A stretch of 64,000 bases of DNA, from assembly GCA_013824265.1 (NCBI GenBank), contig PNNO01000004.1:62001-126000 (forward strand), given 5' to 3'. The notes beneath the pieces were generated by a model. It was not told the origin of the DNA. It searched no databases and saw nothing but the letters and a program-made list of their open reading frames with translations. This DNA comes from a bacterium. GTDB taxonomy: Bacteria; Patescibacteriota; Gracilibacteria; UBA1369; PNNO01. The translations under genes were made by a program, and so were the position numbers. Within the stretch, counting starts at the first letter, position 1, and the number at the start of each line of letters is the position of its first letter. Shown in pieces: positions 52,100-61,186 of this stretch.

Positions 52100-52128
52100 T
52101 TGCTAAGAAAAAGTCAATAAAGTACAAT
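52100..52128 (+). promoter_or_regulatory. fmt promoter
   Basis: TTGCTA (52100-52105), 17-bp spacer, TACAAT (52123-52128). The leader to 52153 is about 18 bases, without a Shine-Dalgarno motif. Confidence 0.5.
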
Positions 52129-52152
52129 TCGCATGTAAATTAAATCTATACT

Positions 52153-53067
52153 ATGAAAGTTGTATTTTTTGGCACCCCACAATTCGCAGTTCCTTTTGTA
52201 CGGCATTTAAATGCAGACAGAGAAATAAAACTTGAAGCCGTTGTAACCCAGCCCGATAAGCCTGTCGGAAGGAAAAGAGAAATGACCCCTCCTCCGGTTA
52301 AGGAATTTGCGCAAAAAATGGGAATACCGGTTTTTCAACCAGAGAAAGTAAAGAATAATAAGGAATTTATTCAAACAATTAAAGATCTTAAACCGGAATT
52401 TATTGTTGTTGTTGCGTATGGAGCAATCCTCCCAAAAGAAATACTGGAAATACCAAAGTGTGATTGCATAAATGTTCACGCATCGCTTTTACCAAGATAC
52501 AGAGGAGCATCTCCAATTCAATCAGCACTACTTAAAGGAGATAAAGAAACAGGCGTGAGTTTTATGAGCATGGATGAAAAACTTGATGCCGGCGATATAT
52601 ATCTGCTAAAAAAAGTAACAATAGCGGACGATGATAATCAGGAAAGTTTATTCGAGAAATTGTCTGACATTGGGGCCACGCTTCTTCCTTCCGTTTTAAG
52701 AGACATCAAAGATCAAATTCTAACTTCCATACCACAATACGAAAGTCTTGTTACATATTGCAAAAAAATCTCTAAAGATGACGCGCAAATTTATCCGGAA
52801 AAAGAAACTGCCATAAACATAGAAAACAAACTTAGAGCCTTTACTCCATGGCCCGGAATCTACATGATTTTTAAGGGCAAAAGATTGAAATTAATAGATG
52901 TTAAAGAATTAGAAACTGAAGAAAAACTAAAAGCCGGCGAGTTCTCTCCTATAAAAAACAAACTGCTTCTTGGAACAAAAAGCGGAATTCTTGAAATAAA
53001 AAAAATCCAACCCGAAGGGAAAAAACCAATGTCCGCAAAGGAATTTATTAACGGATTTTTGTCATAA
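52153..53067 (+). CDS. fmt: Methionyl-tRNA formyltransferase
   Basis: Formylates initiator Met-tRNA, encoded at 704-778 of this window. In 304 residues the protein has VVFFGTPQFAVPF, TQPDKPVGR, VVAYGAILPKEIL and the folate-binding CINVHASLLPRYRGASPIQ, which includes the catalytic Asn and His. FMSMDEKLDAGDI adds the third catalytic residue. A C-terminal OB-like domain follows. Its end overlaps the convergent O-antigen-ligase-like gene by 20 bases. Confidence 0.95.
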   Translation: MKVVFFGTPQFAVPFVRHLNADREIKLEAVVTQPDKPVGRKREMTPPPVKEFAQKMGIPVFQPEKVKNNKEFIQTIKDLKPEFIVVVAYGAILPKEILEIPKCDCINVHASLLPRYRGASPIQSALLKGDKETGVSFMSMDEKLDAGDIYLLKKVTIADDDNQESLFEKLSDIGATLLPSVLRDIKDQILTSIPQYESLVTYCKKISKDDAQIYPEKETAINIENKLRAFTPWPGIYMIFKGKRLKLIDVKELETEEKLKAGEFSPIKNKLLLGTKSGILEIKKIQPEGKKPMSAKEFINGFLS

Positions 53068-54391
53068 GGTATCCTCCGGAAAGACCAAGAACCAAAAACA
53101 AAAGTAATTGCCCCTGGTATAGAGATACCAGGTAATGATCGAACAAACCAATAACGCCCAACGCGACAAGTGCCGCTAATATAAATACACCGGCATCAGG
53201 TTTTTCCGATTTAAATTTATTTTGATGTGCAAACAGATAGATAACCATTAAAACAAGAAGTGCTGCGAAAATACCAAATCCAATAACACCTATTTCGTTT
53301 ATCAGAAGCATATAAATATTGTGCACCGGCTGAAAATCCCACGGAGCCAATTTAACTGCCGTAAAATCCGGCATTGCGAGTGTGAAATTTCCAAGACCAA
53401 CACCAAACGGCTGCAAATAAATCATTTTTTTCGCTATCGAAAAATAGAACACTCGTTCATCAAAAGACCCAGTATCGGTAAAGAGTAATCTGCTAAAAAT
53501 CGTTCCCTCCAAATTAAATATAACCACAAAAAATACAAACAAACTTAACGCCAGAAAAACATACTTAAAAGACACTTTCATATCCTTGATGGATATAAAA
53601 ACAAGGCTCGCTACAACAAGCGCAAGCATTGCGCTTCTACTGAAAGTTAAAACAAGTGCGGCCAGCAAAAGAATCATTATCGGATAAGCCAAATGTTCTT
53701 TTTGTCTTACTCTGTAAAACGTAAGGAAAATTCCAGTCAAAAGATATCCGGCCAAAATATTGGAATGCTGAAAAGTCCCGTATGATCTAATAATGTTGGT
53801 CCCCTCGATATCCATTTTTGCTATGCCCGGCGTTCCCGGTGTAATCACCGGCTCACCCAAAAAATGTAAACCAACAGAGCCTTGATTTATATATTGCATC
53901 ATTGCAATTGCCGCCTGGAAACTTACAGAGGCTATAAAAACATTAATTATTGTATCAAGCTTTACAATGTCATTTACCATGTACAGGTAAACTATCAAAA
54001 GTTCCAAGAACCTAACTGAAAGCATTAATGAAAGCCAACTATCTTCCGCGAAAACAACGGATATTTGGCATGACAAAACAAATAAAAGCAAAAGCAGGAA
54101 TATAAACCATCTTCCATAAGTAAGTTTTTGCTTAAATTCACCGCTAAGGATTGCTATTCCCCACGAGATCAAAGAAAGAAGAAAAACTATGTCCGCAAGG
54201 TAATAAAAAATAGAAGTGTATGGATTAAAATTCCCACCTTCATAAACAGGCGAAGTGTAAACAACCACATCTATCTGGAAAGGAATAAGGAAAACAAATG
54301 CGCAAAATAAAAAACGACTTACCTTTAAAAAGGTTAGCCTTGTAACACTTTGTTTTATTTTTTTAAGAACTTGTAGCTTTCTTAGTTTCAT
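53048..54391 (-). CDS. O-antigen ligase-like (Wzy/WaaL) membrane protein
   Basis: A 447-residue protein with about 11-12 membrane helices. The periplasmic-loop motif PWDFQPVHNIYMLLINEIGVIGF (shown in part at about 350-370) contains the conserved H-N segment of WaaL/Wzy polymerases, and LAGYLLTGIFL is another family region. It probably links or polymerises a surface glycan. Its start overlaps the end of the solute-binding protein by 29 bases on the same strand. Confidence 0.8.
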   Translation of the reverse strand: MKLRKLQVLKKIKQSVTRLTFLKVSRFLFCAFVFLIPFQIDVVVYTSPVYEGGNFNPYTSIFYYLADIVFLLSLISWGIAILSGEFKQKLTYGRWFIFLLLLLFVLSCQISVVFAEDSWLSLMLSVRFLELLIVYLYMVNDIVKLDTIINVFIASVSFQAAIAMMQYINQGSVGLHFLGEPVITPGTPGIAKMDIEGTNIIRSYGTFQHSNILAGYLLTGIFLTFYRVRQKEHLAYPIMILLLAALVLTFSRSAMLALVVASLVFISIKDMKVSFKYVFLALSLFVFFVVIFNLEGTIFSRLLFTDTGSFDERVFYFSIAKKMIYLQPFGVGLGNFTLAMPDFTAVKLAPWDFQPVHNIYMLLINEIGVIGFGIFAALLVLMVIYLFAHQNKFKSEKPDAGVFILAALVALGVIGLFDHYLVSLYQGQLLLFLVLGLSGGYLMTKIR

Positions 54392-55832
54392 CGTCAGCCT
54401 TTACTTGCGGGATTAATCCCTCGCTAGGTAGAATAGCATTTATTTCGTCCTGTGCAATCTTCATTGCGTCAGCAGGACTTTTTGTGGCAAGTACAGACTC
54501 AATGGCCTTAACGAAAATTTCTTCGTAAACTTTGTCATCATATATAGGGAAACTTTCGGCAATACCAATTTGATCGGCGAACACACCGTAAATAGGATCC
54601 GTCTTTTGGGTATCAATCATATCTCTTCTACTTGTAGGTTTGTGTGTTTTCTCGTTGTAATGTTGTAAGGATTCTTTTGAAGATATGAACATTAAAAAAT
54701 CCCATGACCAGTCAGGATGCTCGGAAGTTCTGGCGACTGTTTCCGCAAAATAATGCGCATAAGCAACACGCTTTTCCGTTGACTGAGAAGGATCTTTTTT
54801 CTGAGGAATCATGGCTATTCTTATAACATCCGGATTTATTGTTGAAAGTCCTTTGGCCTGAAGAGCCTTAACCTCATTTACAATTTGATCGTACATATAG
54901 GAATAACCGATAATCATTGAAACTTTTCCTCGAGCAAAAGTTGTAATTTCTTTTGTATCCGAGTTTCCATCGGAAAGATAGGAATTCCACGAGTAGTTCT
55001 TATTCTTTGGATCGGCAAAACTTGTATATAGTTCAAGTGCGTTTGGCCCCGGTTTTATAATTGAGCCATCACTATCAACCCCTTGTTGCTGAGCAAAAAT
55101 CGACTTGGAATAATTTTTATCATATATACTTCCACCATCCTGAATCATAAGTAAATAAAGTATATCAACGGCTCTTGAGACATTGCTTGAAAATCCCATC
55201 GCGATTCCGGAAACTTCAAAACGCTCAAAACTATTATCTTTTTTTGTAAGTTTAAATACATCTTCTTTAAGTCCTTCCCAAGTTGAAGACGGTTTTCCCT
55301 GTGCGGGCAAAGCATCGTCAAACTGATCTTTGTTGTAGTATAAGGCAAGCGTATCAACAGTCATTGGTATTCCATAAACAAGAAGCTCCCCTGTCTCCGG
55401 GTTTTGTTTAACCAAGTCATCCATAGTTACGGAAACAAATGTCTCTTCAAATGTTTGATACGGAAGCATATTGGCCGGAGCCGGATAAACTTTTTTATAG
55501 TTCTTTGCGAACCATGTATTTGGCACCGAAAAAATATCCGGACCTTCCCCTTCGGCAAGTTCATTTAAAATTGTATCGTAATATTCCTGAGTGTCGGTAA
55601 ATTGACGATAATTTATCCTAACTGTCGGATGAAGAGCTCTGTATTCCTGAATTAACGGATCCATAACCTCTGAATCATCAAAAAGCTTATAGTAAGTAAT
55701 CTCTATTGTTTCGGTAGTTTGAGTAGGTTTATATTCCTTTGTCCTAAAACAACCGGCACTAAAGGCGATAAGCCCTATAAAGGCTATCGCAAGCGCCGCC
55801 CCCCCGAAAATGATTAAGTTTCTTTTATTCAT
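54363..55832 (-). CDS. Extracellular solute-binding lipoprotein (ABC sugar type)
   Basis: A 489-residue lipoprotein. The lipobox FSAGC (about 24-28) follows a hydrophobic signal. The mature part matches family 1 ABC substrate-binding proteins: ITYYKLFDDSEVMDPLIQEY, GPDIFSVPNTWF, YGIPMTVDTLALYYNKDQF, then a C-terminal lobe with SWDFLMFISS. It normally captures sugars for ABC import, but no permease or ATPase gene lies beside it, so it may serve transporters elsewhere. A strong promoter gives a leaderless mRNA. Confidence 0.88.
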   Translation of the reverse strand: MNKRNLIIFGGAALAIAFIGLIAFSAGCFRTKEYKPTQTTETIEITYYKLFDDSEVMDPLIQEYRALHPTVRINYRQFTDTQEYYDTILNELAEGEGPDIFSVPNTWFAKNYKKVYPAPANMLPYQTFEETFVSVTMDDLVKQNPETGELLVYGIPMTVDTLALYYNKDQFDDALPAQGKPSSTWEGLKEDVFKLTKKDNSFERFEVSGIAMGFSSNVSRAVDILYLLMIQDGGSIYDKNYSKSIFAQQQGVDSDGSIIKPGPNALELYTSFADPKNKNYSWNSYLSDGNSDTKEITTFARGKVSMIIGYSYMYDQIVNEVKALQAKGLSTINPDVIRIAMIPQKKDPSQSTEKRVAYAHYFAETVARTSEHPDWSWDFLMFISSKESLQHYNEKTHKPTSRRDMIDTQKTDPIYGVFADQIGIAESFPIYDDKVYEEIFVKAIESVLATKSPADAMKIAQDEINAILPSEGLIPQVKADDETKKATSS

Positions 55833-55838
55833 AAGCTA

Positions 55839-55867
55839 ATTATAGCATTTTTTTTTGATCGAAACAA
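55839..55867 (-). promoter_or_regulatory. Promoter giving a leaderless transcript for the solute-binding protein
   Basis: On the minus strand TTGTTT (55862-55867), 17-bp spacer, perfect TATAAT (55839-55844). Only six bases separate the -10 box from the ATG at 55832, so transcription should begin at or next to the start codon. Confidence 0.6.
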
Positions 55868-55910
55868 TGCCCAAAGCCTTAAATAAGCCATTTGTTGACA
55901 AATTAACGAT

Positions 55911-55944
55911 TTGATTTATTTATATTTCCGTAGTATAATTATAC
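55911..55944 (+). promoter_or_regulatory. Promoter with palindromic -10 for the 109-residue gene
   Basis: TTGATT (55911-55916), 17-bp spacer, TATAAT (55934-55939). The -10 box is part of a perfect 12-bp palindrome GTATAATTATAC (55933-55944). Confidence 0.55.
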
Positions 55945-55964
55945 GATATCAATAAAAAATATAT

Positions 55965-56294
55965 ATGGGACTAGAAAACAGACAAGAAAACAATACGTAC
56001 CAACCAGTTCAAGATCTGCTTGACCAAGGGTATAAAAGACAGATGCTTTTTACTGACCTTGACGAAGCCGAACAAGTAAGCGAACAAATGGCTAGAATTA
56101 AGCACGAAATAGGGCAAGAAGCTGAAGGAAATTTTTCAATACTTGTGTTGCCGGAAGAAAAGTCAGCCTCTGAGAACATGTTGGCAAATACAGGCCCAAT
56201 GACAATTAGGGAAGAAACCAGTGGAAGAGTTAACGAAGTAATGGGAGAAGACGCAAATTCTTCAGGCGCTACCGGAACTAACGGCCGTCCTTAA
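55965..56294 (+). CDS. Hypothetical protein, 109 residues
   Basis: I do not recognise this protein. It is soluble, highly acidic and hydrophilic, probably helical in residues 10-50 and disordered after 65, with a Ser/Gly/Thr-rich tail. It has its own promoter with a palindromic -10. It overlaps the end of the convergent GT2 gene by 17 bases. No function is suggested. Confidence 0.6.
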   Translation: MGLENRQENNTYQPVQDLLDQGYKRQMLFTDLDEAEQVSEQMARIKHEIGQEAEGNFSILVLPEEKSASENMLANTGPMTIREETSGRVNEVMGEDANSSGATGTNGRP

Positions 56295-57186
56295 TCCCTT
56301 TTAGATAGTATCTTTTTGAAAGCGCGTAAAAGTATAGATTTTCAGGATCTATTCTTTTTAGAATTGCAAGCGCAGGACGGCTTGAAATAACCGCAAAAAC
56401 AAATTGTTTCCATTTTGGCGGAACCTTCCCAAGTTCGGGATATTTTTTATGAAAAAGATGCGCAGACTTTCCTATTTGATACATTCTTTTCTCAAGCCCG
56501 GACTCATCCAGTTGATGAAAATGGTACGCTATAGCCATTGGGTTGTAATAAAGAATCAGGTTTTCTTTTTTGGTTAGCCTGTAACCAAGCTCTATATCTT
56601 CCCATCCGTAAGAGCTGAACCTTGAATCAAAAGGATGTTTTTTTAACAGAGACTTCTTAAGCGAAATGTTTGATGTATAGAAAAAATTGTAATCAGCCGT
56701 TTTTTTGCCTTCAAGTTTCTCAAAAGCAAACTGATGACCCCCAAATCTTCCAAAAACAGATGATCCGTTTGTTAGCCACTCCATAAAAGGAGTTACTTCA
56801 AGCCGCGGATCCCATGCTATAAAGCCCAAAACCGCTTCATTTTCATTCTTATATTTGCGATGGAAATTCAAGTGCTGTTTAACAAAATCGGGCAAAACAA
56901 AAATATCATCGCCTATAAAAGCGATTATTTTCCCTTTTGCGTACCTAAGAGCATAATTGCGGGCTATTCCCTGCCCCTGATTCTTTTGATACAGATAGTT
57001 TATTTCGATTGAAAGTTTTTTCTGCGCGTTTTCAACAACTTTTTTGGTACTATCGGTACTTCCATCGTCAATAACAATTACTTCAAACTCGTTTTTCATA
57101 AAATCCTGCTCATTGAGCTTCTTTAAGCACTCCTTTAGAGCTGCTGACCTGTTGTATGTTGGAATTATTATTGAAAGCTGCATCAT
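56278..57186 (-). CDS. GT2-family glycosyltransferase
   Basis: A 302-residue GT-A enzyme. LSIIIPTYNRSAALKECLKK opens the nucleotide-sugar fold and VIVIDDGSTDSTKKV holds the first acidic site. FIGDDIFVLPDFV is the DxD-like metal site, and YGWEDIELGYRLTKK is the ED acceptor motif. It is likely to act in surface glycan synthesis with the GT4, GT26 and O-antigen-ligase-like proteins of this window. Confidence 0.9.
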   Translation of the reverse strand: MMQLSIIIPTYNRSAALKECLKKLNEQDFMKNEFEVIVIDDGSTDSTKKVVENAQKKLSIEINYLYQKNQGQGIARNYALRYAKGKIIAFIGDDIFVLPDFVKQHLNFHRKYKNENEAVLGFIAWDPRLEVTPFMEWLTNGSSVFGRFGGHQFAFEKLEGKKTADYNFFYTSNISLKKSLLKKHPFDSRFSSYGWEDIELGYRLTKKENLILYYNPMAIAYHFHQLDESGLEKRMYQIGKSAHLFHKKYPELGKVPPKWKQFVFAVISSRPALAILKRIDPENLYFYALSKRYYLKGIKDGR

Positions 57187-57303
57187 TCGGTCTTAATGGT
57201 CTATCTTTAAAATGATCGAGACAAGTTTAGCAAAATTTCAAACAATTGATAATGCGGATAATTTATGTTTCAATAGAATGAGTTAATATTTAACACAAAA
57301 AAC

Positions 57304-58269
57304 ATGAAAAAGCTTTTTGCTTTTCTGGCTGTGTGTTCAATTGTGATGACTCCTGCGAGCGTAAGCGCGGAAACAATGCGCGACGTAATTCAGGACACAT
57401 ACATGCAGTTCACAGACACTTTCCCGGATGTATCATCGGTTCATCCAAATTTTGCAGCGGTTGCAATGCTTGTTGAAGATGAAGTTATAGGTGGCTACCC
57501 TGACGGAACTTTTAAACCGGATGGGAACATAAATCGCGCCGAACTTATGAAGATGGTTGTTGAAATGTATTATCCTAAATCCGAAGAAACAGCTTTGAGC
57601 TCGTATGAAAGCTGTTTTACCGATGTTACCAACGAATGGTTTGCATACTATGTATGTAAAGGGAAATCTCTTGGATGGGTTGATGGCTATCCGGATGGAA
57701 GTTTTAAACCTGGAAACAACGTTAACAGAGTTGAAGCAATTAAAATTATTTTAAACTCAATGATTGAGGATGAACTTTGGCCTTCTCCTACGGATGCAGA
57801 GCTTGCTCTTACAATGCCTGCCGATTCCGAAGCGGGAGCTTGGTACATGGGTTATCTTCAGTTCTCGGTTGCAAAAGAACTTTTGGACGGACAACACGTA
57901 ACCGGAGATGAACAGACATACTTTTACAAACCTGGCGACTACATGACAAGAAAAGAAGTTGCTGAAATGATATACAGAACATACGTTTATATGGTTGAGC
58001 GTCTTGAATATGTTGATTTAATAGCAACAACATCATGCTTTCAAACAGACCATTTGGATATGACTGAAGACGATGCTTATGCTTTATGGATAGACGAAGT
58101 ATTAACTCCGTTCGGATATACCGAAGAAGATGCCGATTGGCTATCTGACACATATACAACCGATGACGTTTTGACATTATTCAAATTGGATGCGGTTGAA
58201 TATTTATGCGGGGACAAAGAAAGCGTTGATATGACAAAATGGGAAGGATTTCAAAAATTCGCCAGATAA
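57304..58269 (+). CDS. SLH-domain exported protein
   Basis: A 321-residue protein with a signal peptide (about 1-22, ending VSA). Three SLH repeats follow (about 38-95, 100-160, 168-235): VIGGYPDGTFKPDGNINRAE and GWVDGYPDGSFKPGNNVNRV are textbook repeats. A C-terminal acidic helical domain of about 90 residues has four cysteines in total across the chain. It should bind a cell-wall polymer and may be an S-layer component. It has no beta-helix, unlike the other two SLH proteins. Confidence 0.9.
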   Translation: MKKLFAFLAVCSIVMTPASVSAETMRDVIQDTYMQFTDTFPDVSSVHPNFAAVAMLVEDEVIGGYPDGTFKPDGNINRAELMKMVVEMYYPKSEETALSSYESCFTDVTNEWFAYYVCKGKSLGWVDGYPDGSFKPGNNVNRVEAIKIILNSMIEDELWPSPTDAELALTMPADSEAGAWYMGYLQFSVAKELLDGQHVTGDEQTYFYKPGDYMTRKEVAEMIYRTYVYMVERLEYVDLIATTSCFQTDHLDMTEDDAYALWIDEVLTPFGYTEEDADWLSDTYTTDDVLTLFKLDAVEYLCGDKESVDMTKWEGFQKFAR

Positions 58270-58294
58270 CATGAGATAATTTTGAACTTATAAT

Positions 58295-58330
58295 AAGAGG
58301 AGGCCCTTTGTTTAAGAGCCTCCTCTTTTG
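58295..58330. terminator. Bidirectional terminator between the SLH gene and ssb
   Basis: A perfect 10-bp stem, AAGAGGAGGC (58295-58304) and GCCTCCTCTT (58318-58327), with a 13-base loop and flanking T-rich and A-rich runs. It serves both convergent genes. Confidence 0.85.
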
Positions 58331-58348
58331 TTTTACTCCTAAGATATT

Positions 58349-58753
58349 TTACTCTTCGGATTCCTCTTCTTTATTTAAAGGCTGAACATCAGCGTCAACA
58401 GCGCCTTTTTCTCCTTTTTTCCACGTGAGAATGTTTACGTCTTTTGCAATTATTTCGGTTGTGAAGCGCTTTTCTCCGGCATCAGTATCGTAACTTCTGT
58501 TTCTTAACTGCCCCTCAACATAAACGCTCGAACCTTTTTTTAGATATTCTCCGCAAAGCTGGCCAAGCTTTCTCCAGGCCACAACACGGTGAAAATCCGT
58601 TTCACCCTTAACCTCACCGCTTGCATTTTTCCACTTACGGTTTGTTGCAATTGCAAAATTGGCCACACTGTTGCCATTTTGCGTTGACCTTACTTCCGGA
58701 TCCGCAACAAGATGTCCGAGAAGTGATACCCGATTGAGACTTTTCATCTTCAT
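58349..58753 (-). CDS. ssb: Single-stranded DNA-binding protein
   Basis: A 134-residue OB-fold protein. LNRVSLLGHLVADPEVRST, NFAIATNR, TDFHRVVAWRKLG and GSSVYVEGQLRNRSY are SSB signatures. The C-terminal acidic tail is short (NKEEESEE) and lacks the usual DDDIPF tip that binds partner proteins. The start is ATG 58753 or 58747. A 7-bp inverted repeat covers the first ATG in the mRNA. Confidence 0.93.
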   Translation of the reverse strand: MKMKSLNRVSLLGHLVADPEVRSTQNGNSVANFAIATNRKWKNASGEVKGETDFHRVVAWRKLGQLCGEYLKKGSSVYVEGQLRNRSYDTDAGEKRFTTEIIAKDVNILTWKKGEKGAVDADVQPLNKEEESEE

Positions 58754-58778
58754 TAGGGTTAAATAATAAGTACCCTAA
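58753..58778 (-). promoter_or_regulatory. Hairpin covering the first ssb start codon
   Basis: Arms TTAGGGT (58753-58759) and ACCCTAA (58772-58778) with a 12-base loop. In the ssb mRNA the 3' arm runs into the first AUG (58753), while a second in-frame AUG at 58747 stays free. It could serve translation control of SSB. Confidence 0.4.
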
Positions 58779-58881
58779 GCCTACAAAAGATATGTGAAGA
58801 AATATTAAAATATTCTTAAAATTTTTTTGCTTGTCGTAGCGCCCAACATAAAGAATAATAGTGGCTGAATAACAATCTTTT

Positions 58882-59517
58882 ATGTTTACGGGCATAATCA
58901 AATCGGTGGGGACAATTACGGAAGTAATTAAAAAGAATGAACTTCTTGAAATTACAATTACAAGCAACCTTGAATCCAATCATTTAAACATCGGAGATTC
59001 CGTTAGTGTTGAGGGAATTTGCTCAACAATTGTTTCGCACAAAAACAAAGAGCTTACCTTCCAATACATGCCGGAAACCATAAGTAAAACCTCCGTTTCT
59101 TCATGGGAAAAAGGCACAAAAGTTAATCTGGAACCTTCTTTATCAATGGAAGATGCGGTAAGCGGACATTTTGTATCCGGCCACATAGACGCGACAGGAA
59201 CAATAAAATCAATTAAAACCTCTGAAAGTACAAAAGAAATTGAAATCGCCTACCCAAAAGAACTTAGAAAATTTATAGCACTAAAAGGATCCGTGAGTAT
59301 AGATGGCATAAGCCTTACGGTCTCCATGCTTGAACCAAGCACATTTTCCGTTTCGCTTATTCCGCACACAACTGAGCACACAACACTGGGAGCCAAAAAA
59401 GAGGGTGATCTTGTTAACATTGAAATTGACATGCTCTCACGCTATTTAAAACAGCTTTTTGATGCGCGTGACGAAGAAACAAGTTATGAATACCTTAAAG
59501 AACGCGGATTTATTTAA
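58882..59517 (+). CDS. ribE: Riboflavin synthase (alpha chain)
   Basis: The enzyme converts two 6,7-dimethyl-8-ribityllumazines to riboflavin. In 211 residues it shows two similar barrels: MFTGIIKSVGTI start, GDSVSVEGICST in the first, and GHFVSGHIDATG then GSVSIDGISLTV in the second. It is followed 2 bases later by ribH. No FMN riboswitch is visible in the 128-base upstream gap. Confidence 0.94.
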   Translation: MFTGIIKSVGTITEVIKKNELLEITITSNLESNHLNIGDSVSVEGICSTIVSHKNKELTFQYMPETISKTSVSSWEKGTKVNLEPSLSMEDAVSGHFVSGHIDATGTIKSIKTSESTKEIEIAYPKELRKFIALKGSVSIDGISLTVSMLEPSTFSVSLIPHTTEHTTLGAKKEGDLVNIEIDMLSRYLKQLFDARDEETSYEYLKERGFI

Positions 59518-59519
59518 TT

Positions 59520-59972
59520 ATGAGCAAGCACCAAATAAAAAAAGGCATTGGTATGGATGGATCAAAGGCAAAAATCGCGATAATTTTGTCGGAGTTTAAT
59601 ATTCACATAGGAGAAGAACTTCTAAAAAATACTGTCGAAGAATTAAAGAGATGCGGGACAAAAAAGATTGAAATAATCCGTGTACCCGGAGCCTTGGAAA
59701 TCCCTTTAACCGCACAAAAAATAATAGAGAAGAAATCGCCGGACGCAGTTATTGCGCTTGGCGTTATAATTAAAGGCCAAACCAGTCACTACGAGCACGT
59801 TTCGCGGGAAAGCATAAACGGATTAATGACAGTTTCACTTTTAACCGGAACGCCAATAATTCAGGGAATTCTCACCGTGTTAAACGAAAAACAGGCAAAG
59901 AAAAGGATTGTTCTTGGGAAGGAATACGCACAAACTGCACTTTCAATTATAAAAACTTTTTCATCACTTTAA
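59520..59972 (+). CDS. ribH: 6,7-dimethyl-8-ribityllumazine synthase
   Basis: Joins the RibB and RibD products to lumazine. In 150 residues it has IILSEFNIHIGEELL, IIRVPGALEIPLTAQK, ALGVIIKGQTSHYEHVSRES and GILTVLNEKQAKKR. It lies 2 bases after ribE and 21 bases before pgk. Confidence 0.94.
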   Translation: MSKHQIKKGIGMDGSKAKIAIILSEFNIHIGEELLKNTVEELKRCGTKKIEIIRVPGALEIPLTAQKIIEKKSPDAVIALGVIIKGQTSHYEHVSRESINGLMTVSLLTGTPIIQGILTVLNEKQAKKRIVLGKEYAQTALSIIKTFSSL

Positions 59973-59993
59973 TTCACTTTAATTTCCAAAATT

Positions 59994-61175
59994 ATGAAAC
60001 TAAGGACAATAAAAGATGTTGATTTAAAAGGAAAAACCACGATAGTAAGAGTGGATTATAACGTCCCTATGGAAGGGTCAATAATTACGGATGACACAAG
60101 AATCCGTGAATCAATCCCTACAATTAATTATCTCTTGGGTAACGGCGCAAAGGTAATTCTTATGTCACATCTCGGAAGGCCAAAAAACGGACCGGAAGAT
60201 GATTTAAGATTAAACCCGGTCGCGGATAAACTTTCACAAATAATCGGGAAGCCTGTTATAAAAGTTGACGACTGCGTTGGGCCGGAAGTTGAACATGCTG
60301 TAAAAGCTCTTCAATCAGGGCAAATTTTAATGCTGGAAAATACAAGATTTCACAAAGAAGAAGAGGCCAATGATCCGGAATTTGCAAAAAAACTGGCAAG
60401 CTACGCCGATATCTTTGTGAGTGATGGATTTGGAACCGTTCACAGGGCGCACGCTTCAACGGAAGGAATTGCTCACCACATTCCGGCATACGCGGGGCTT
60501 CTTGTTGAAAAAGAAATCAACGCGCTGTCCCCTCTTTTGGGCACAGTTGAACACCCTTTTGTTGTTCTTCTTGGAGGCGCAAAAATCGATACAAAAATAG
60601 GCGTTATAAAGACTTACATCAAAAAAGCCAACACAATTCTGCTTGGAGGCGGACTTGCGAATACGTTTGTTTACGCGCGCGGATTTGATGTAGGTGAATC
60701 TTTGTGCGAAAAAGACAAAATGGAACTTGCGCAGGAACTTATGATAGAGGCGCAGGAAAACAACTGCAAGCTTGTTACTCCGGGAGGCGCAATTGTGGCC
60801 GATGAAATTGGCGACGACGTTATAACCGCGGACATGGAAATAACAGGGGTTGAAGGCAATATGCAAATGCTTGATATAGGTGAAAAATCAACTGACAAAT
60901 ACATAGAAATACTTAAAGGGGCCAAAACAATAATCTGGAATGGTCCTGTTGGACTTTATGAAAAAGAACCGTTTGAAAAAGGAACAAAGAGAATTGCTCA
61001 GGCGCTGGCAAAAGTTGAAGGAAAAACATACCTCGGAGGCGGCGATACTCTGGACGCACTAAAGAAATTCAACATAGATCCGAAGTCTTTTACGCATGTA
61101 TCAACCGGCGGAGGCGCAATGCTTGAATTCCTTGAAGGAATAGCCCTTCCGGGCATAAAAGTGCTTGAGGCTTAA
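59994..61175 (+). CDS. pgk: Phosphoglycerate kinase
   Basis: Glycolytic enzyme making ATP from 1,3-bisphosphoglycerate. The 393 residues include VRVDYNVPMEGS (Asp/Asn substrate loop), LMSHLGRPK, LENTRFHKEEEAND, VSDGFGTVHRAHAST, LLGGAKIDTKI and the C-terminal nucleotide loop VSTGGGAMLEFLEG. One family change is that the usual DAFGTAHR reads DGFGTVHR. Confidence 0.96.
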   Translation: MKLRTIKDVDLKGKTTIVRVDYNVPMEGSIITDDTRIRESIPTINYLLGNGAKVILMSHLGRPKNGPEDDLRLNPVADKLSQIIGKPVIKVDDCVGPEVEHAVKALQSGQILMLENTRFHKEEEANDPEFAKKLASYADIFVSDGFGTVHRAHASTEGIAHHIPAYAGLLVEKEINALSPLLGTVEHPFVVLLGGAKIDTKIGVIKTYIKKANTILLGGGLANTFVYARGFDVGESLCEKDKMELAQELMIEAQENNCKLVTPGGAIVADEIGDDVITADMEITGVEGNMQMLDIGEKSTDKYIEILKGAKTIIWNGPVGLYEKEPFEKGTKRIAQALAKVEGKTYLGGGDTLDALKKFNIDPKSFTHVSTGGGAMLEFLEGIALPGIKVLEA

Positions 61176-61186
61176 AAATTCAACGA

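Noticed and set aside
58754-58881. FMN riboswitch before ribE-ribH
   Set aside because: None of the conserved RFN segments appears; the region is short and A/T-rich.
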